Source: Parvibaculum sp. (GTDB taxonomy: Bacteria > Pseudomonadota > Alphaproteobacteria > Parvibaculales > Parvibaculaceae). From it: a stretch of 64,000 nucleotides of DNA. Shown here in pieces: positions 34,407 through 42,439 of the stretch. Each line of letters starts with the position of its first letter. Position 1 is the stretch's first letter. The notes beneath the pieces are model-generated. The model did no database searches and was not told where the DNA came from. It saw only the letters and a program-made list of their open reading frames with translations. Made by a program: the position numbers and the translations under genes. The stretch covers positions 1-64,000 of the forward strand of contig JARLIS010000058.1 in assembly GCA_031291615.1 (NCBI GenBank). Direction: 5' to 3'.

Positions 34407-35300
34407 ATGCTTCCTTCGATCCTGAAATCTTCGTTCTGGAAAGTGCGAAACCTGCTTCTTCCGGGCGCGCCCGATCGCGTCATCGTCTACGGGACTCATT
34501 CCAGCGACTGGATGAACGCCCTGTCGCCCGGTGCGCCCGTGTGGAGCAGAATGCCCTGCATCAGGGAGGTGTCGCTGCGCGATGCTGGGCGCAATCGTCC
34601 GCCGCGTTTTCCGTTCATCGATAGCCGGACGGTCGTGATCCCGCTGCTTGAGCATCACATCGTGCGATGCCCGCGCAATTATCTCTCGCTCATTCCCGAT
34701 AGCACGGCGCTTCTTCATTTCAGCGACAAGGCAAACTTCTCGACCTATGCCGAGCGGCATGGGCTTTCGGCACATTGCCCCGCTCACTACAGGCGCGTCA
34801 TGGATGCCGTTTTTCCCTGCGTGATCAAACGCGCGGAGCTGAACGGCGGGGTCGGCGTCGCGCTCGTCAATTCATATGAGGAATTGCAGGCGCTTTTTGG
34901 TCAGGAGATGTGGAACGGGAAGAAGTTCATTCTTCAGGCCTTCGTTCCCGGCACAACGGAGTATGTAACGCATTGCGTTTGCAAGGACGGCAAGATTCTC
35001 TGGCATTGGTCGATGGAATACGAATTGCCGTCGGCCGAAACGATGAAGGCCGCCGGCAAGCATAAGTCGACGAGGCCCTGTTCGATTTCCGCGCGCAATC
35101 TGGCCATCATTGAGAAGTTCCTCGCGCCGATCGCCTATAGCGGGCCGTGCAACGTCGACTACAAGCTCACGGAAGAGGGCGACATACTGGTGATGGAGAT
35201 CAATCCGCGCCTCGGAGGTTCGCTGATGTTTCCGCTCCATGTCGACGCGCTGAAAGAGGCGCTCACCTGCATCGTCGAGAATGCGCGATTGCCTGCCTGA
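34407..35300 (+). CDS. ATP-grasp domain protein
   Basis: A 297-residue protein. It has ATP-grasp features: FPCVIKRAELNGGVGVALVNSYEELQAL (ATP-binding lysine strands), KKFILQAFVPGTTEYVTHCVCKDGKIL and the metal-binding VMEINPRLGGSLMFPLHVDAL near the C-terminus. The N-terminal third (LPGAPDRVIVYGTHSSDWM) is not recognisable. ATP-grasp ligases join carboxylates to amines or thiols; the partner substrates here are unknown. It lies 87 bases after rodA with no clear ribosome site and is followed by a tRNA gene. Its base composition looks slightly less GC-rich than neighbours. Confidence 0.72.
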   Translation: MLPSILKSSFWKVRNLLLPGAPDRVIVYGTHSSDWMNALSPGAPVWSRMPCIREVSLRDAGRNRPPRFPFIDSRTVVIPLLEHHIVRCPRNYLSLIPDSTALLHFSDKANFSTYAERHGLSAHCPAHYRRVMDAVFPCVIKRAELNGGVGVALVNSYEELQALFGQEMWNGKKFILQAFVPGTTEYVTHCVCKDGKILWHWSMEYELPSAETMKAAGKHKSTRPCSISARNLAIIEKFLAPIAYSGPCNVDYKLTEEGDILVMEINPRLGGSLMFPLHVDALKEALTCIVENARLPA

Positions 35301-35343
35301 TCCGGGGAAGCGTTGCGGCGGGTCAGGCCGCGGGGAGGGTGTT

Positions 35344-35419
<76 letters not shown>

Positions 35420-35497
35420 GACCGAGGCCGCCAAGCGAGGCGACGAAAGGTTTCGGTGGCACCACCAATCGCCCCGGCAGGACCGGGGCGAGGGCTG

Positions 35498-35526
35498 CCT
35501 ATAGCAAAGCTCGGAGGGCCTGTCCA
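35498..35526 (-). promoter_or_regulatory. Probable promoter of tRNA-Lys
   Basis: On the minus strand, TGGACA (complement of 35521-35526), a 17-base spacer and TATAGG (complement of 35498-35503). This would start transcription about 70 bases upstream of the tRNA 5' end. Confidence 0.55.
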
Positions 35527-35593
35527 GCAACCTTCCGGGAAGTTGTTCCCGTGCTAGATTGTCCCTCGGGCATCGGGGTTTAGAGGACGGGTC

Positions 35594-36430
35594 ATGCAGG
35601 GAAAAACGGTCGTCGTAACGGGCGGAACGTCGGGAATCGGTCAGGTGGCGGCCGAGCGGCTGGCCGGTCAGGGCGCGCGCATCGTCCTCGTCGCCCGGGA
35701 CCCGGTTCGGGGCGAGGCGACGCTCGCCCGGCTGCGGAAGGCCGGTCCGGGCGCCGCTCACAGCGTTCACTACGGAAACCTGTCCGAAATCGCCGAAATA
35801 AAGCGTGTGGGCGCGGAAATCGCAGCCGCAGAGCCTCGGATCGACGTTCTCGTCAATAATGCGGGCGCGCTCTTCAACGCGCGCAAGCTCACGCCGGACG
35901 GGCTCGAATATACCTTCGCGACCAATCATGTCGCCTATTTCGTCCTGACCGAGCTTTTGCTGCCTTCGCTGAAGGCGGCGGGCAAGGCCCGCATCGTCAG
36001 CACGGCGTCCGACGCGCATAAGGGCGCGAAGCTCGATTTCGACGATCTGCAAGCGGCGAAGTCTTTCAGCGGCTTTGCGGTCTATGGCCGTTCGAAGCTC
36101 TGCAACATCCTGTGGACGCGCGAGCTTGCCCGGCGGCTCGCAGGCACGGGCGTCACCGCCAATTGCCTGCATCCGGGCTTCGTCGCCACGCGGTTCGGCG
36201 ATCAGAGCGGCGGGTTGCTCGCGCCCGCGGTGCGCATCGCCAAGGCCTTCGCCATTTCGCCCGAGAAGGGGGCGGAGACGATTGTCTATCTGGCGTCTTC
36301 GCCGGACGTCGAGGGCGTCAGCGGCGGATATTTCTACAAGTGCCGTCCGGCGACGCCGACCAAAGAGGCGCAGGACGACGCTTCGGCGCGGCGTCTCTGG
36401 GACGTGACGGCGAAGATCACCGGGCTCTGA
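35594..36430 (+). CDS. SDR family NAD(P)-dependent oxidoreductase
   Basis: A 278-residue short-chain dehydrogenase. The cofactor motif is VVVTGGTSGIGQVAAERLAGQGARIVLVARD (TGxxxGIG). VLVNNAGALFNARKLTPDGLEYTFATNHVAYFVLTELLL includes NNAG and the structural Asn. The catalytic region has RIVSTASDAHKGAK and the YGRSKLCNILWTRELARRL (YxxxK) motif. The pattern resembles retinol-dehydrogenase-like SDRs. The Arg after the first Gly-rich loop favours NADPH. The substrate is unknown. GAGGACGGG precedes the start. Confidence 0.9.
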   Translation: MQGKTVVVTGGTSGIGQVAAERLAGQGARIVLVARDPVRGEATLARLRKAGPGAAHSVHYGNLSEIAEIKRVGAEIAAAEPRIDVLVNNAGALFNARKLTPDGLEYTFATNHVAYFVLTELLLPSLKAAGKARIVSTASDAHKGAKLDFDDLQAAKSFSGFAVYGRSKLCNILWTRELARRLAGTGVTANCLHPGFVATRFGDQSGGLLAPAVRIAKAFAISPEKGAETIVYLASSPDVEGVSGGYFYKCRPATPTKEAQDDASARRLWDVTAKITGL

Positions 36431-36445
36431 GGGGCAGGCGCGGAT

Positions 36446-36739
36446 TCAATTTCTGGATTCGGTGCAGGTCTCGACGATGCGGGCCGAACAGTTGAAGTTC
36501 AGCGGATAGGCGTCGTTCAGGTTCTTGTGGTCGGCCGTCGCGTTGCATTGATTGGCGTCCATATGATCGGTGCATTCGACGCGGGTGCTCATGCCGCCGC
36601 TCTGGTTGCGCGAGCGGCATGTGAGCTCGCAGGTGCCCTTGGCGGCTTCGGCGGCGCGCGACGGCAATTCCTTTGCAAAGGCCGAGGGCGTCAGGCCCAG
36701 CCCCATGGTCAAAAGAAGCATCGCAAGAATTCTCGTCAT
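36446..36739 (-). CDS. Small Cys-rich secreted protein
   Basis: The ATG at 36739 with GGGAGCCC upstream gives 97 residues. The signal peptide reads MTRILAMLLLTMGLGLTPSAFA, with cleavage before KELPS. The mature part has six Cys, in TCELTCRSRNQSGG, VECTDHMDANQCNAT, FNCSARIVETCTES, an even number that suggests three disulfides in the periplasm. I recognise no family. Divergent from greB by 55 bases. Confidence 0.6.
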   Translation of the reverse strand: MTRILAMLLLTMGLGLTPSAFAKELPSRAAEAAKGTCELTCRSRNQSGGMSTRVECTDHMDANQCNATADHKNLNDAYPLNFNCSARIVETCTESRN

Positions 36740-36794
36740 CGCGGCTGGGCTCCCATGGCTCCAAAAATGAACGCGCGGGGTGTAGTCTAGCGCG

Positions 36795-37346
36795 ATGAGC
36801 AAAGCCTTCACCAAGGAAACCGACGAGGAAGACGACGATCACGAGGCAGCCGACGCGCTGCCGGCGGGCGCGAAGAATTACATCACGCGCCAGGGCTTCG
36901 AGCGGTTGCAGGAGGAATTGCGCCATCTGAAACGGGTCGAGCGGCCCAAGGTCGTCGAGACGGTGTCCTGGGCGGCGGGCAATGGCGACCGCTCGGAGAA
37001 TGGCGACTATATCTACGGAAAGAAGCGGCTGCGCGAGATCGACCGGCGGATGCGGTTTCTCGGCAAGCGGCTGGAGATTGCCGAAGTGGTCGATCCGGCG
37101 CGGCAGAAGAATCGCGACAAGGTGTTTTTCGGTGCGACCGTCACCTATGCGAACGGGGCGGGCGAGGAAAAGACCATCCGCATCGTCGGCGTCGACGAAG
37201 CCGATTTCGAGCGGGGCGAGGTGAGCTGGATCTCGCCCATCGCGCGCGCACTGCTCAAGTCGGAAGTGGGCGACACGGTCGAGGTCAAAACCCCGACCGG
37301 GCCGGAAACCATCGAAATCCTGAAAATCGAATATCAGGACGCCTGA
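36795..37346 (+). CDS. greB: Transcription elongation factor GreB
   Basis: A 183-residue Gre factor. An acidic N-terminal extension (about residues 1-22, KETDEEDDDHEAADAL) precedes ITRQGFERLQEELRHLKRVERPKVVETVSWAAGNGDRSENGDYIYGKKRLREIDRRMRFLGKRLEIAEVVD. That is the coiled coil carrying the tip acidic residues D/E (GDRSENGDY) that stimulate RNA polymerase transcript cleavage. The FKBP-like domain (VFFGATVTYANGAGEEKTIRIVG, SWISPIARALLKSEVGDTVEVKTPTG) follows. GDYIYGKKRLREIDRR distinguishes GreB from GreA. Confidence 0.94.
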   Translation: MSKAFTKETDEEDDDHEAADALPAGAKNYITRQGFERLQEELRHLKRVERPKVVETVSWAAGNGDRSENGDYIYGKKRLREIDRRMRFLGKRLEIAEVVDPARQKNRDKVFFGATVTYANGAGEEKTIRIVGVDEADFERGEVSWISPIARALLKSEVGDTVEVKTPTGPETIEILKIEYQDA

Positions 37347-37371
37347 GGCGCGGAGCGAGCGGCTCCGCGCC
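37347..37371. terminator. Hairpin between convergent greB and RNA helicase gene
   Basis: A perfect 10-bp stem (GGCGCGGAGC / GCTCCGCGCC) with a 5-base loop directly after the greB stop and 9 bases before the helicase stop. There is no T-tract; it may serve both strands. Confidence 0.6.
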
Positions 37372-37379
37372 CGAAGGTG

Positions 37380-38909
37380 TCAGCGCGCAGCAGCCTGCTG
37401 GCGCTTGCGGGCGCGGCTGCCGGGGCGGTTGCCGCTCTTCTTGACTTCGCCGCCCTTGCGCGGGTCGGCCGAGCGGTGGTCGGTGTGGCGCGCTTCGCCC
37501 TGTGCGGGGCGTCCGCCGCCATGGGCTCTCGCATCATGCGGCTTTGCATGGGCCTGGGGCTTGCCCTGCTTGGGCTGGCCCTGGCGGGCATTTTCCGGCT
37601 TCGGCTGGCCGTCGCGCCTTGAGCGTTCCTCCTGCCGGGGCTGGTCCTGCCGCGGCTGACCGTGCCTTGCCTGACCTTGACGGGGGTGGCCCTGACGCGA
37701 GCGGTTCTGCTGCGGGCGGCGGTCTTCGCGGACGGGGGCCTCGTTGGCGAAGGCGGGCGAGGCCGTTTCGCCGATCAGGGCGCGGGTGTCGACGACCTTC
37801 AGCGTGCGACGCGTGAGGCGTTCGATCGCCTTCAAGTGCGAGCGCTCGGTGCCGTCGCAGAAGGAGAGGGCAATGCCCGTCGCGCCGGCGCGCGCGGTGC
37901 GGCCGATGCGGTGAACGTAGCTTTCCGCCTCGTTCGGCAGCTCGTAGTTGATGACATGGGTGATGCCGTCGACGTCGATACCGCGGGCGGCGATGTCGGT
38001 GGCGACAAGGACGCGCGCATTGCCGGAGCGGAAACTCTCCAGGGCCTTCTGGCGGGCATTCTGCGACTTGTTGCCGTGGATCGCTTCGGCGGGCACGCCG
38101 CTCTTTTCAAGCTGCTCGCTTACCCGGTTGGCGCAATGCTTGGTGCGCGTGAAGATGATGACGCGGCTGAGGTCCGGATTTTCGAGGAGCTTCGAGAGCA
38201 GCTCGCGCTTGCGCTTCTGCTCGACGAAAAGAACGTGCTGCTCGATCTTGTCGACGGTGATGACTTCCGGCGTCACTTCGATGCGAACCGGGTCGTGCAG
38301 GATTTCGGCCGCGAGCGATTCGATCGAGGAGGGCATGGTCGCCGAGAAGAGAAGCGACTGACGCTCGCGCGGCATGGTGGCGATGATCTTGCGGACATCG
38401 CGCACGAAGCCCATGTCGAGCATACGGTCGGCCTCGTCGAGGACGATCGTTTCGGTCTCGTTGAGCTTCACATGGCGCTGGTTCATCAGGTCGAGCAGGC
38501 GGCCGGGCGTGGCGACGAGAACGTCGACGCCTTGCGCCATCGCCTTCACCTGGCTGAACTGGCTGACGCCGCCATAGACGGTCGCAAAGCGCAGATGCGC
38601 ATGGCGGCCATAGACGCGCAGGCTGTCGGCGATCTGGATTGCAAGTTCGCGCGTTGGCGCGAGGATCAGCGCGCGCGCGGATTTCGGATTGCGGCGGCCT
38701 TCGCCGGCAAGCAGTTTCTGAAGGATCGGCAGCGCGAAAGCCGCCGTCTTGCCCGTGCCCGTCTGGGCCAGGCCGAGCAGGTCGCGGCCCTCAAGCAAGG
38801 CGGGGATTGCGCGGGTCTGGATGGGGGTGGGGGTTTCGTAGCCTTCGGCGCTCAATGCGCGGCAGAGGGGCTCGGCAACGCCGAGATCGGCAAAAGTCGG
38901 GGTCGTCAT
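37380..38909 (-). CDS. rhlE: DEAD-box ATP-dependent RNA helicase (RhlE-type)
   Basis: The ATG at 38909 gives MTTPTFADLGVAEPLCRALSAEGY, 509 residues. All DEAD-box motifs are present in order: Q motif (YETPTPIQTRAIP), motif I AQTGTGKTAAF, Ia APTRELAIQI, Ib TPGRLLDLM, II VLDEADRMLDMGF, III SATM, IV VIIFTRTK, V VATDIAARGID, VI YVHRIGRTARAG. Residues about 390-509 form a long basic Arg/Gln/Pro/Gly tail with RQGQ-, HPRQGQ- and KQGKPQ-like repeats, likely an RNA-binding disordered tail. Such helicases act in ribosome assembly and cold adaptation. The longer frame to 38966 adds nothing conserved. Confidence 0.93.
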   Translation of the reverse strand: MTTPTFADLGVAEPLCRALSAEGYETPTPIQTRAIPALLEGRDLLGLAQTGTGKTAAFALPILQKLLAGEGRRNPKSARALILAPTRELAIQIADSLRVYGRHAHLRFATVYGGVSQFSQVKAMAQGVDVLVATPGRLLDLMNQRHVKLNETETIVLDEADRMLDMGFVRDVRKIIATMPRERQSLLFSATMPSSIESLAAEILHDPVRIEVTPEVITVDKIEQHVLFVEQKRKRELLSKLLENPDLSRVIIFTRTKHCANRVSEQLEKSGVPAEAIHGNKSQNARQKALESFRSGNARVLVATDIAARGIDVDGITHVINYELPNEAESYVHRIGRTARAGATGIALSFCDGTERSHLKAIERLTRRTLKVVDTRALIGETASPAFANEAPVREDRRPQQNRSRQGHPRQGQARHGQPRQDQPRQEERSRRDGQPKPENARQGQPKQGKPQAHAKPHDARAHGGGRPAQGEARHTDHRSADPRKGGEVKKSGNRPGSRARKRQQAAAR

Positions 38910-39331
38910 AAGTTGTCTAACTTTCCAGCAAGCGGGTACGACCCGGCCAATGGACCGGGACTTCACGCGGGGTTTTCCGCGTCCAACGCGCTTGGATCGA
39001 GGGGGAGTTCACTGTTTCGAGATTAGGCGGCGCCCCGTTCGATCCTGAAGAAAGGCTCGATCCCGAATTATGGGAGGGGCAGCGCGAAGCGCGCTCGCGA
39101 TAACAGTTGGGCGCTTGTTGCGCCTTTGGCGGCCGAAAGTCAAGGCGGCATCTTTGTTATGGAAGCTAGGGCGCAAAATCGGCCTTTATTTGACACGTCC
39201 GAGGGCCAACGAGGCCGCGCCGCCCCCGAATTCAGATTTGGTTTACCACGTTTGCCTACCGTCGTTCCTCGTCGGGGGACAACAGGAGGCTTCCCATTCG
39301 CTGGCGAAGCGGCCTTATACGGGAGCTATCG
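38910..39331. other. 422-base intergenic region, divergent promoters
   Basis: The region separates the minus-strand RNA helicase from the plus-strand glycosyltransferase-like gene. Two overlapping short open frames (39070-39339 and 39126-39335) have no family features or ribosome sites and I do not accept them. A hairpin (ACGCGG / CCGCGT, about 38971-38988) lies in what would be the helicase 5' leader; long structured leaders are common for cold-induced helicase genes. No other feature is seen. Confidence 0.4.
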
Positions 39332-40108
39332 ATGACTGATCACATTCGTCTCGTGGTCGCGACGCCCTGCTTCGGCGGGCAGGTTTCGAGCCTCTATGCG
39401 GGGTCGATTTTCAAGCTTCAGCGGGCGCTGCGCGCCATGCCGGAAATCGAACTGGTGGTCGTCATGGTGGAGGGCGACGCCTTGATCACGCGGGCGCGCG
39501 CCAACCTTGTCGCCCAGTTCCTCGACGATCCCCTGGCCACGCATCTCCTATTCATCGATGCCGATATCGGCTTCGAGCCGGATCAGGTCATGCGGCTTCT
39601 CGGCTGCGGCGCGGATGTTTCGGCCGGCGTCTATCCGATCAAGAAGGTGAACTGGGAAAAGGTACAAAACGTCCTCGATGCAGGACGCACCAATCCCGGC
39701 TCGGCCTCGCTCGACTATGTGCTCGAAGTCGAAGATCCCGCCCGCGTCGTCGTGCAGGCCGGCTTTGCGCGGGTTCGTTATGCGGGCACCGGCTTTCTGA
39801 TGATCCAGCGGCATGTGCTTGAGCGGATGTGCGCGGCCCATCCGGAACTGCGCTTTTCGCGTCAGCATTGCGCCAACGACACGCTGGCCGGCAGCCCCAA
39901 TCGCGTCGCGCTGTTCGAGTGCCTTATCGACAAGGAAACCGGCATCTATCTCAGCGAGGATTTTGCCTTCTGCAAGCGCTGGCGAGATCTCGGGGGCGAA
40001 ATCTGGGCTGATATTCAAAGCCGCCTCGATCATGTCGGTCCTGCGACATTCCACGGCGATGTTTCGACGCAATTCGGCGAAGCCCCGGCCGCGAACGTGG
40101 CGGCCTGA
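39332..40108 (+). CDS. Glycosyltransferase-like (GT-A fold) protein
   Basis: 258 residues. It opens IRLVVATPCFGGQVSSLYAGSIFKLQRAL, then a strand-Gly-Asp pattern and HLLFIDADIGFEPDQVMRLL with a DxD-type motif, as in GT-A nucleotide-sugar transferases. VSAGVYPIKKVNWEKV and RYAGTGFLMIQRHVLERM follow, and LSEDFAFCKRWRDLGGEIWAD resembles the acceptor-site ED motif of GT2-like enzymes. The substrate is unknown and no partner genes are adjacent. GGGAG precedes the ATG. It could be a sugar transferase for a surface glycan, but nothing confirms this. Confidence 0.68.
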   Translation: MTDHIRLVVATPCFGGQVSSLYAGSIFKLQRALRAMPEIELVVVMVEGDALITRARANLVAQFLDDPLATHLLFIDADIGFEPDQVMRLLGCGADVSAGVYPIKKVNWEKVQNVLDAGRTNPGSASLDYVLEVEDPARVVVQAGFARVRYAGTGFLMIQRHVLERMCAAHPELRFSRQHCANDTLAGSPNRVALFECLIDKETGIYLSEDFAFCKRWRDLGGEIWADIQSRLDHVGPATFHGDVSTQFGEAPAANVAA

Positions 40109-40206
40109 GGCGGAAGAAACGGCTCGCCGCCGCCATTATCCGTTGAGGCCGGCAGGCATTGAAGGCATGATCGCGCCGTCTTGAAATCTTGCGCGCGGGA
40201 ATGCCC

Positions 40207-41175
40207 ATGATCACTGCCTATGTCAGCGCGAACGGCATGCTCAGAGCCCAGCCGGTCGAGCCGCATGGCGCGATTCCCGAGGACGCGGTCTGGATCGATC
40301 TCATGGAGCCGACGCCGGAGGAGGAGCGCTTCGTCGACGAAGCGCTCGGCCTCGACGTTCCATCCGAAGAAGAAATGCAGGAGATCGAGGTTTCGAGCCG
40401 CCTCTATCAGGAGCGGAACGCGATCTATATGACGGCGACCGTGATGATCGGCGCCGATACATCGAAGCCGGGGCGGACGCCCGTCACATTCGTCCTTGTG
40501 GGACACAGGCTGCTGACGCTGCGCTATGCGGAGCCCTTGCCGTTCCGCTATTTCGCCGCCAAGGCGCGCCGCCATGTCGTGCCTTCGAGCGCGGGCGAGG
40601 AGGTGCTGGCGGGGCTTCTCGACGCCATCGTCGACCGTGTCGCAGACATTCTGGAGCGCGTGCAGAGCGAGCTCGATACGCTGTCGAGCGAGATTTTCGC
40701 CCGCCGCGCTCAGGGTGTGAGGCTCGATTTCGACGAGCTGCTGCGCCGCGTCGGCCGGACGCAGGCTTTGACCACCGAGGCGCGCGAAAGCCTGGTCAGC
40801 ATCGCCCGGCTTTTGAGCTTCATCGGTCGGCCGGGCGAGATGAAGCTCACCAAATCCTTCGAGCGGGGGTTCAAGACCATCGCCCGGGACGTCATGGCGC
40901 TGAGCGACCATGCGAGCTTTCTGTCGGGCAACATCAACTTCGTGCTCGACGCCACGCTCGGTCTCATCAACAGCGAGCAGAACGGCATCATCAAGATTTT
41001 CTCGGTCGCCGCGGTGGTCTTCCTGCCGCCGACGCTGATCGCCAGCATTTACGGCATGAACTTCCAGTTCATGCCCGAGCTTTCGCTGAAATACGGCTAT
41101 GTGCTGGCGCTCGCCCTGATGGTGATTTCGGCGATTCTGCCCTATTGGTATTTCAAGCGGCGCGGCTGGCTCTGA
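40207..41175 (+). CDS. corA: CorA family magnesium/divalent cation transporter
   Basis: I take the ATG at 40207 (GGGA seven bases upstream; alternatives at 40201 and a TTG at 40189), giving MITAYVSANGMLRAQPVE, 322 residues. The long cytoplasmic helical domain (RVADILERVQSELDTLSSEIFA) leads to the two C-terminal membrane helices. The signature after TM1 is YGMNFQFMPEL, the GMN motif of CorA pores with an acidic loop. TM2 (YVLALALMVISAILPYWYFKRRGWL) ends the protein. It forms a pentameric Mg2+/Co2+ channel. The spacing of the stalk helices is standard. Confidence 0.93.
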   Translation: MITAYVSANGMLRAQPVEPHGAIPEDAVWIDLMEPTPEEERFVDEALGLDVPSEEEMQEIEVSSRLYQERNAIYMTATVMIGADTSKPGRTPVTFVLVGHRLLTLRYAEPLPFRYFAAKARRHVVPSSAGEEVLAGLLDAIVDRVADILERVQSELDTLSSEIFARRAQGVRLDFDELLRRVGRTQALTTEARESLVSIARLLSFIGRPGEMKLTKSFERGFKTIARDVMALSDHASFLSGNINFVLDATLGLINSEQNGIIKIFSVAAVVFLPPTLIASIYGMNFQFMPELSLKYGYVLALALMVISAILPYWYFKRRGWL

Positions 41176-41367
41176 CGGGCCTTAACCCCGTTTCCGGATA
41201 GCGGCTTCCCGCCGCTCCCCGGGAGGCCAAATTCCCTTGCGGCTCCCGCCAAACCAAGGTTCACTACGCGCCACGCGGGCAGGGCGGGACTGCCTAAAAA
41301 ACGGCCCGAAACAAGGGCTTTTCAGCCGTATCCGGCCTTTTTGCGCCGGTACCGGCAAGAGGGACTA
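41176..41367. other. 192-base gap before the arn-like operon
   Basis: It contains GC-rich short inverted repeats (GGCCCGAAACAAGGGC at about 41303, and CCGGC-CTTTTTG-CGCCGG at about 41335-41350). These may terminate corA transcription and shape the leader of the downstream operon. There is no open frame. A GAGGGACTA ribosome site precedes the ATG at 41368. Confidence 0.4.
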
Positions 41368-42429
41368 ATGAGCCTCAAGATTCTGATTCTCGGCGTTAAC
41401 GGCTTTATCGGCAGCCATCTCAGCGAATCCATCCTCAAGACGACGGACTGGGAAGTCTTCGGAATGGACCTTCAGAGCGACAAGCTCGGGGAGTCGATGG
41501 GCCATCCGCGCTTTCATTTCGTCGAAGGCGACATCACCATCAACAAGGAGTGGATCGAGTATCACGTCCGCAAATGCGATGTGGTGCTGCCGCTGGTCGC
41601 CATCGCGACGCCCGCGATCTACGTCTCCGATCCGCTTCGTGTGTTCGAGCTCGATTTCGAGGCGAACCTCGCCATCGTCCGTTACTGCGTGCGTTACAAC
41701 AAGCGTGTGGTCTTTCCCTCGACCTCGGAAGTCTACGGCATGTCGCCCGACACCGAATTCGACGAGGAGACGAGCAACCTCGTTCTCGGGCCCATCGGCA
41801 AGCAGCGCTGGATCTATTCCTGTTCCAAGCAGCTCCTCGATCGCGTGATCCATGCCTATGGCCTGAAGAAGCAGCTGCGCTACACGCTTTTCCGCCCGTT
41901 CAACTGGATCGGGCCGAAGCTCGACAACATCATGGCGGCGAACGAGGGCTCGTCCCGCGTGCTGACGCAGTTCCTCGGCAATATCCTGCGCGGCAAGGAC
42001 ATTCTGCTGGTCGACGGCGGGGCGCAGAAGCGCTGCTTCATCTATATCGACGACGCCATCGCCGCGTTGATGAAGATCATCGAGAACAAGGACGGCGTGG
42101 CCGACCAGCGCATATTCAACATCGGCTATCCGCAGGCGGAACTGTCCGTGGCGGAACTTGCGGAGATGATGCTCGACGTCGTTTCCGAGTTTCCAGGCTA
42201 TGAGAATGTGCGCGACCGCGTGAAGCTCGTGAAAACGAGTTCGGCGGATTACTACGGCAAGGGCTATCAGGACATGCTGGTCCGCGTGCCCTCGATCAAG
42301 GCGATCCGGGAGCTTGGCTGGGAGCCGACGACCGATGTGCGCACGGCGATCCGCAAGACCGTCGAGTTCTATATCGATCAGTTCAGCGCCGGCCAGGACA
42401 AGGGATCGGTCGAAAGCCAATTGCTGTGA
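41368..42429 (+). CDS. NAD-dependent epimerase, ArnA dehydrogenase-domain homolog (UDP-glucuronate decarboxylase)
   Basis: 353 residues from the ATG at 41368. KILILGVNGFIGSHLSESIL is the NAD-binding GxxGxxG motif. VFPSTSEVYGMSPDTEFDEE gives the catalytic Ser/Thr region, and RWIYSCSKQLLDRVIHAYG gives YxxxK in the ArnA-specific WIYSCSKQLLDRVI form. FRPFNWIGPKLDNI and IGYPQAELSVAELAEMM follow. E. coli ArnA fuses this domain to a formyltransferase; here the formyltransferase is a separate gene at 44719. By homology it oxidatively decarboxylates UDP-glucuronate to UDP-4-keto-pentose. It is the first gene of a six-gene arn-like operon. Confidence 0.9.
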   Translation: MSLKILILGVNGFIGSHLSESILKTTDWEVFGMDLQSDKLGESMGHPRFHFVEGDITINKEWIEYHVRKCDVVLPLVAIATPAIYVSDPLRVFELDFEANLAIVRYCVRYNKRVVFPSTSEVYGMSPDTEFDEETSNLVLGPIGKQRWIYSCSKQLLDRVIHAYGLKKQLRYTLFRPFNWIGPKLDNIMAANEGSSRVLTQFLGNILRGKDILLVDGGAQKRCFIYIDDAIAALMKIIENKDGVADQRIFNIGYPQAELSVAELAEMMLDVVSEFPGYENVRDRVKLVKTSSADYYGKGYQDMLVRVPSIKAIRELGWEPTTDVRTAIRKTVEFYIDQFSAGQDKGSVESQLL

Positions 42430-42439
42430 GCGCCCAACG

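Noticed and set aside
39070..39339. Two short open frames in the 422-base gap before the glycosyltransferase-like gene
   Set aside because: No ribosome site, no domain, and the two overlap in different frames; they look like chance frames.
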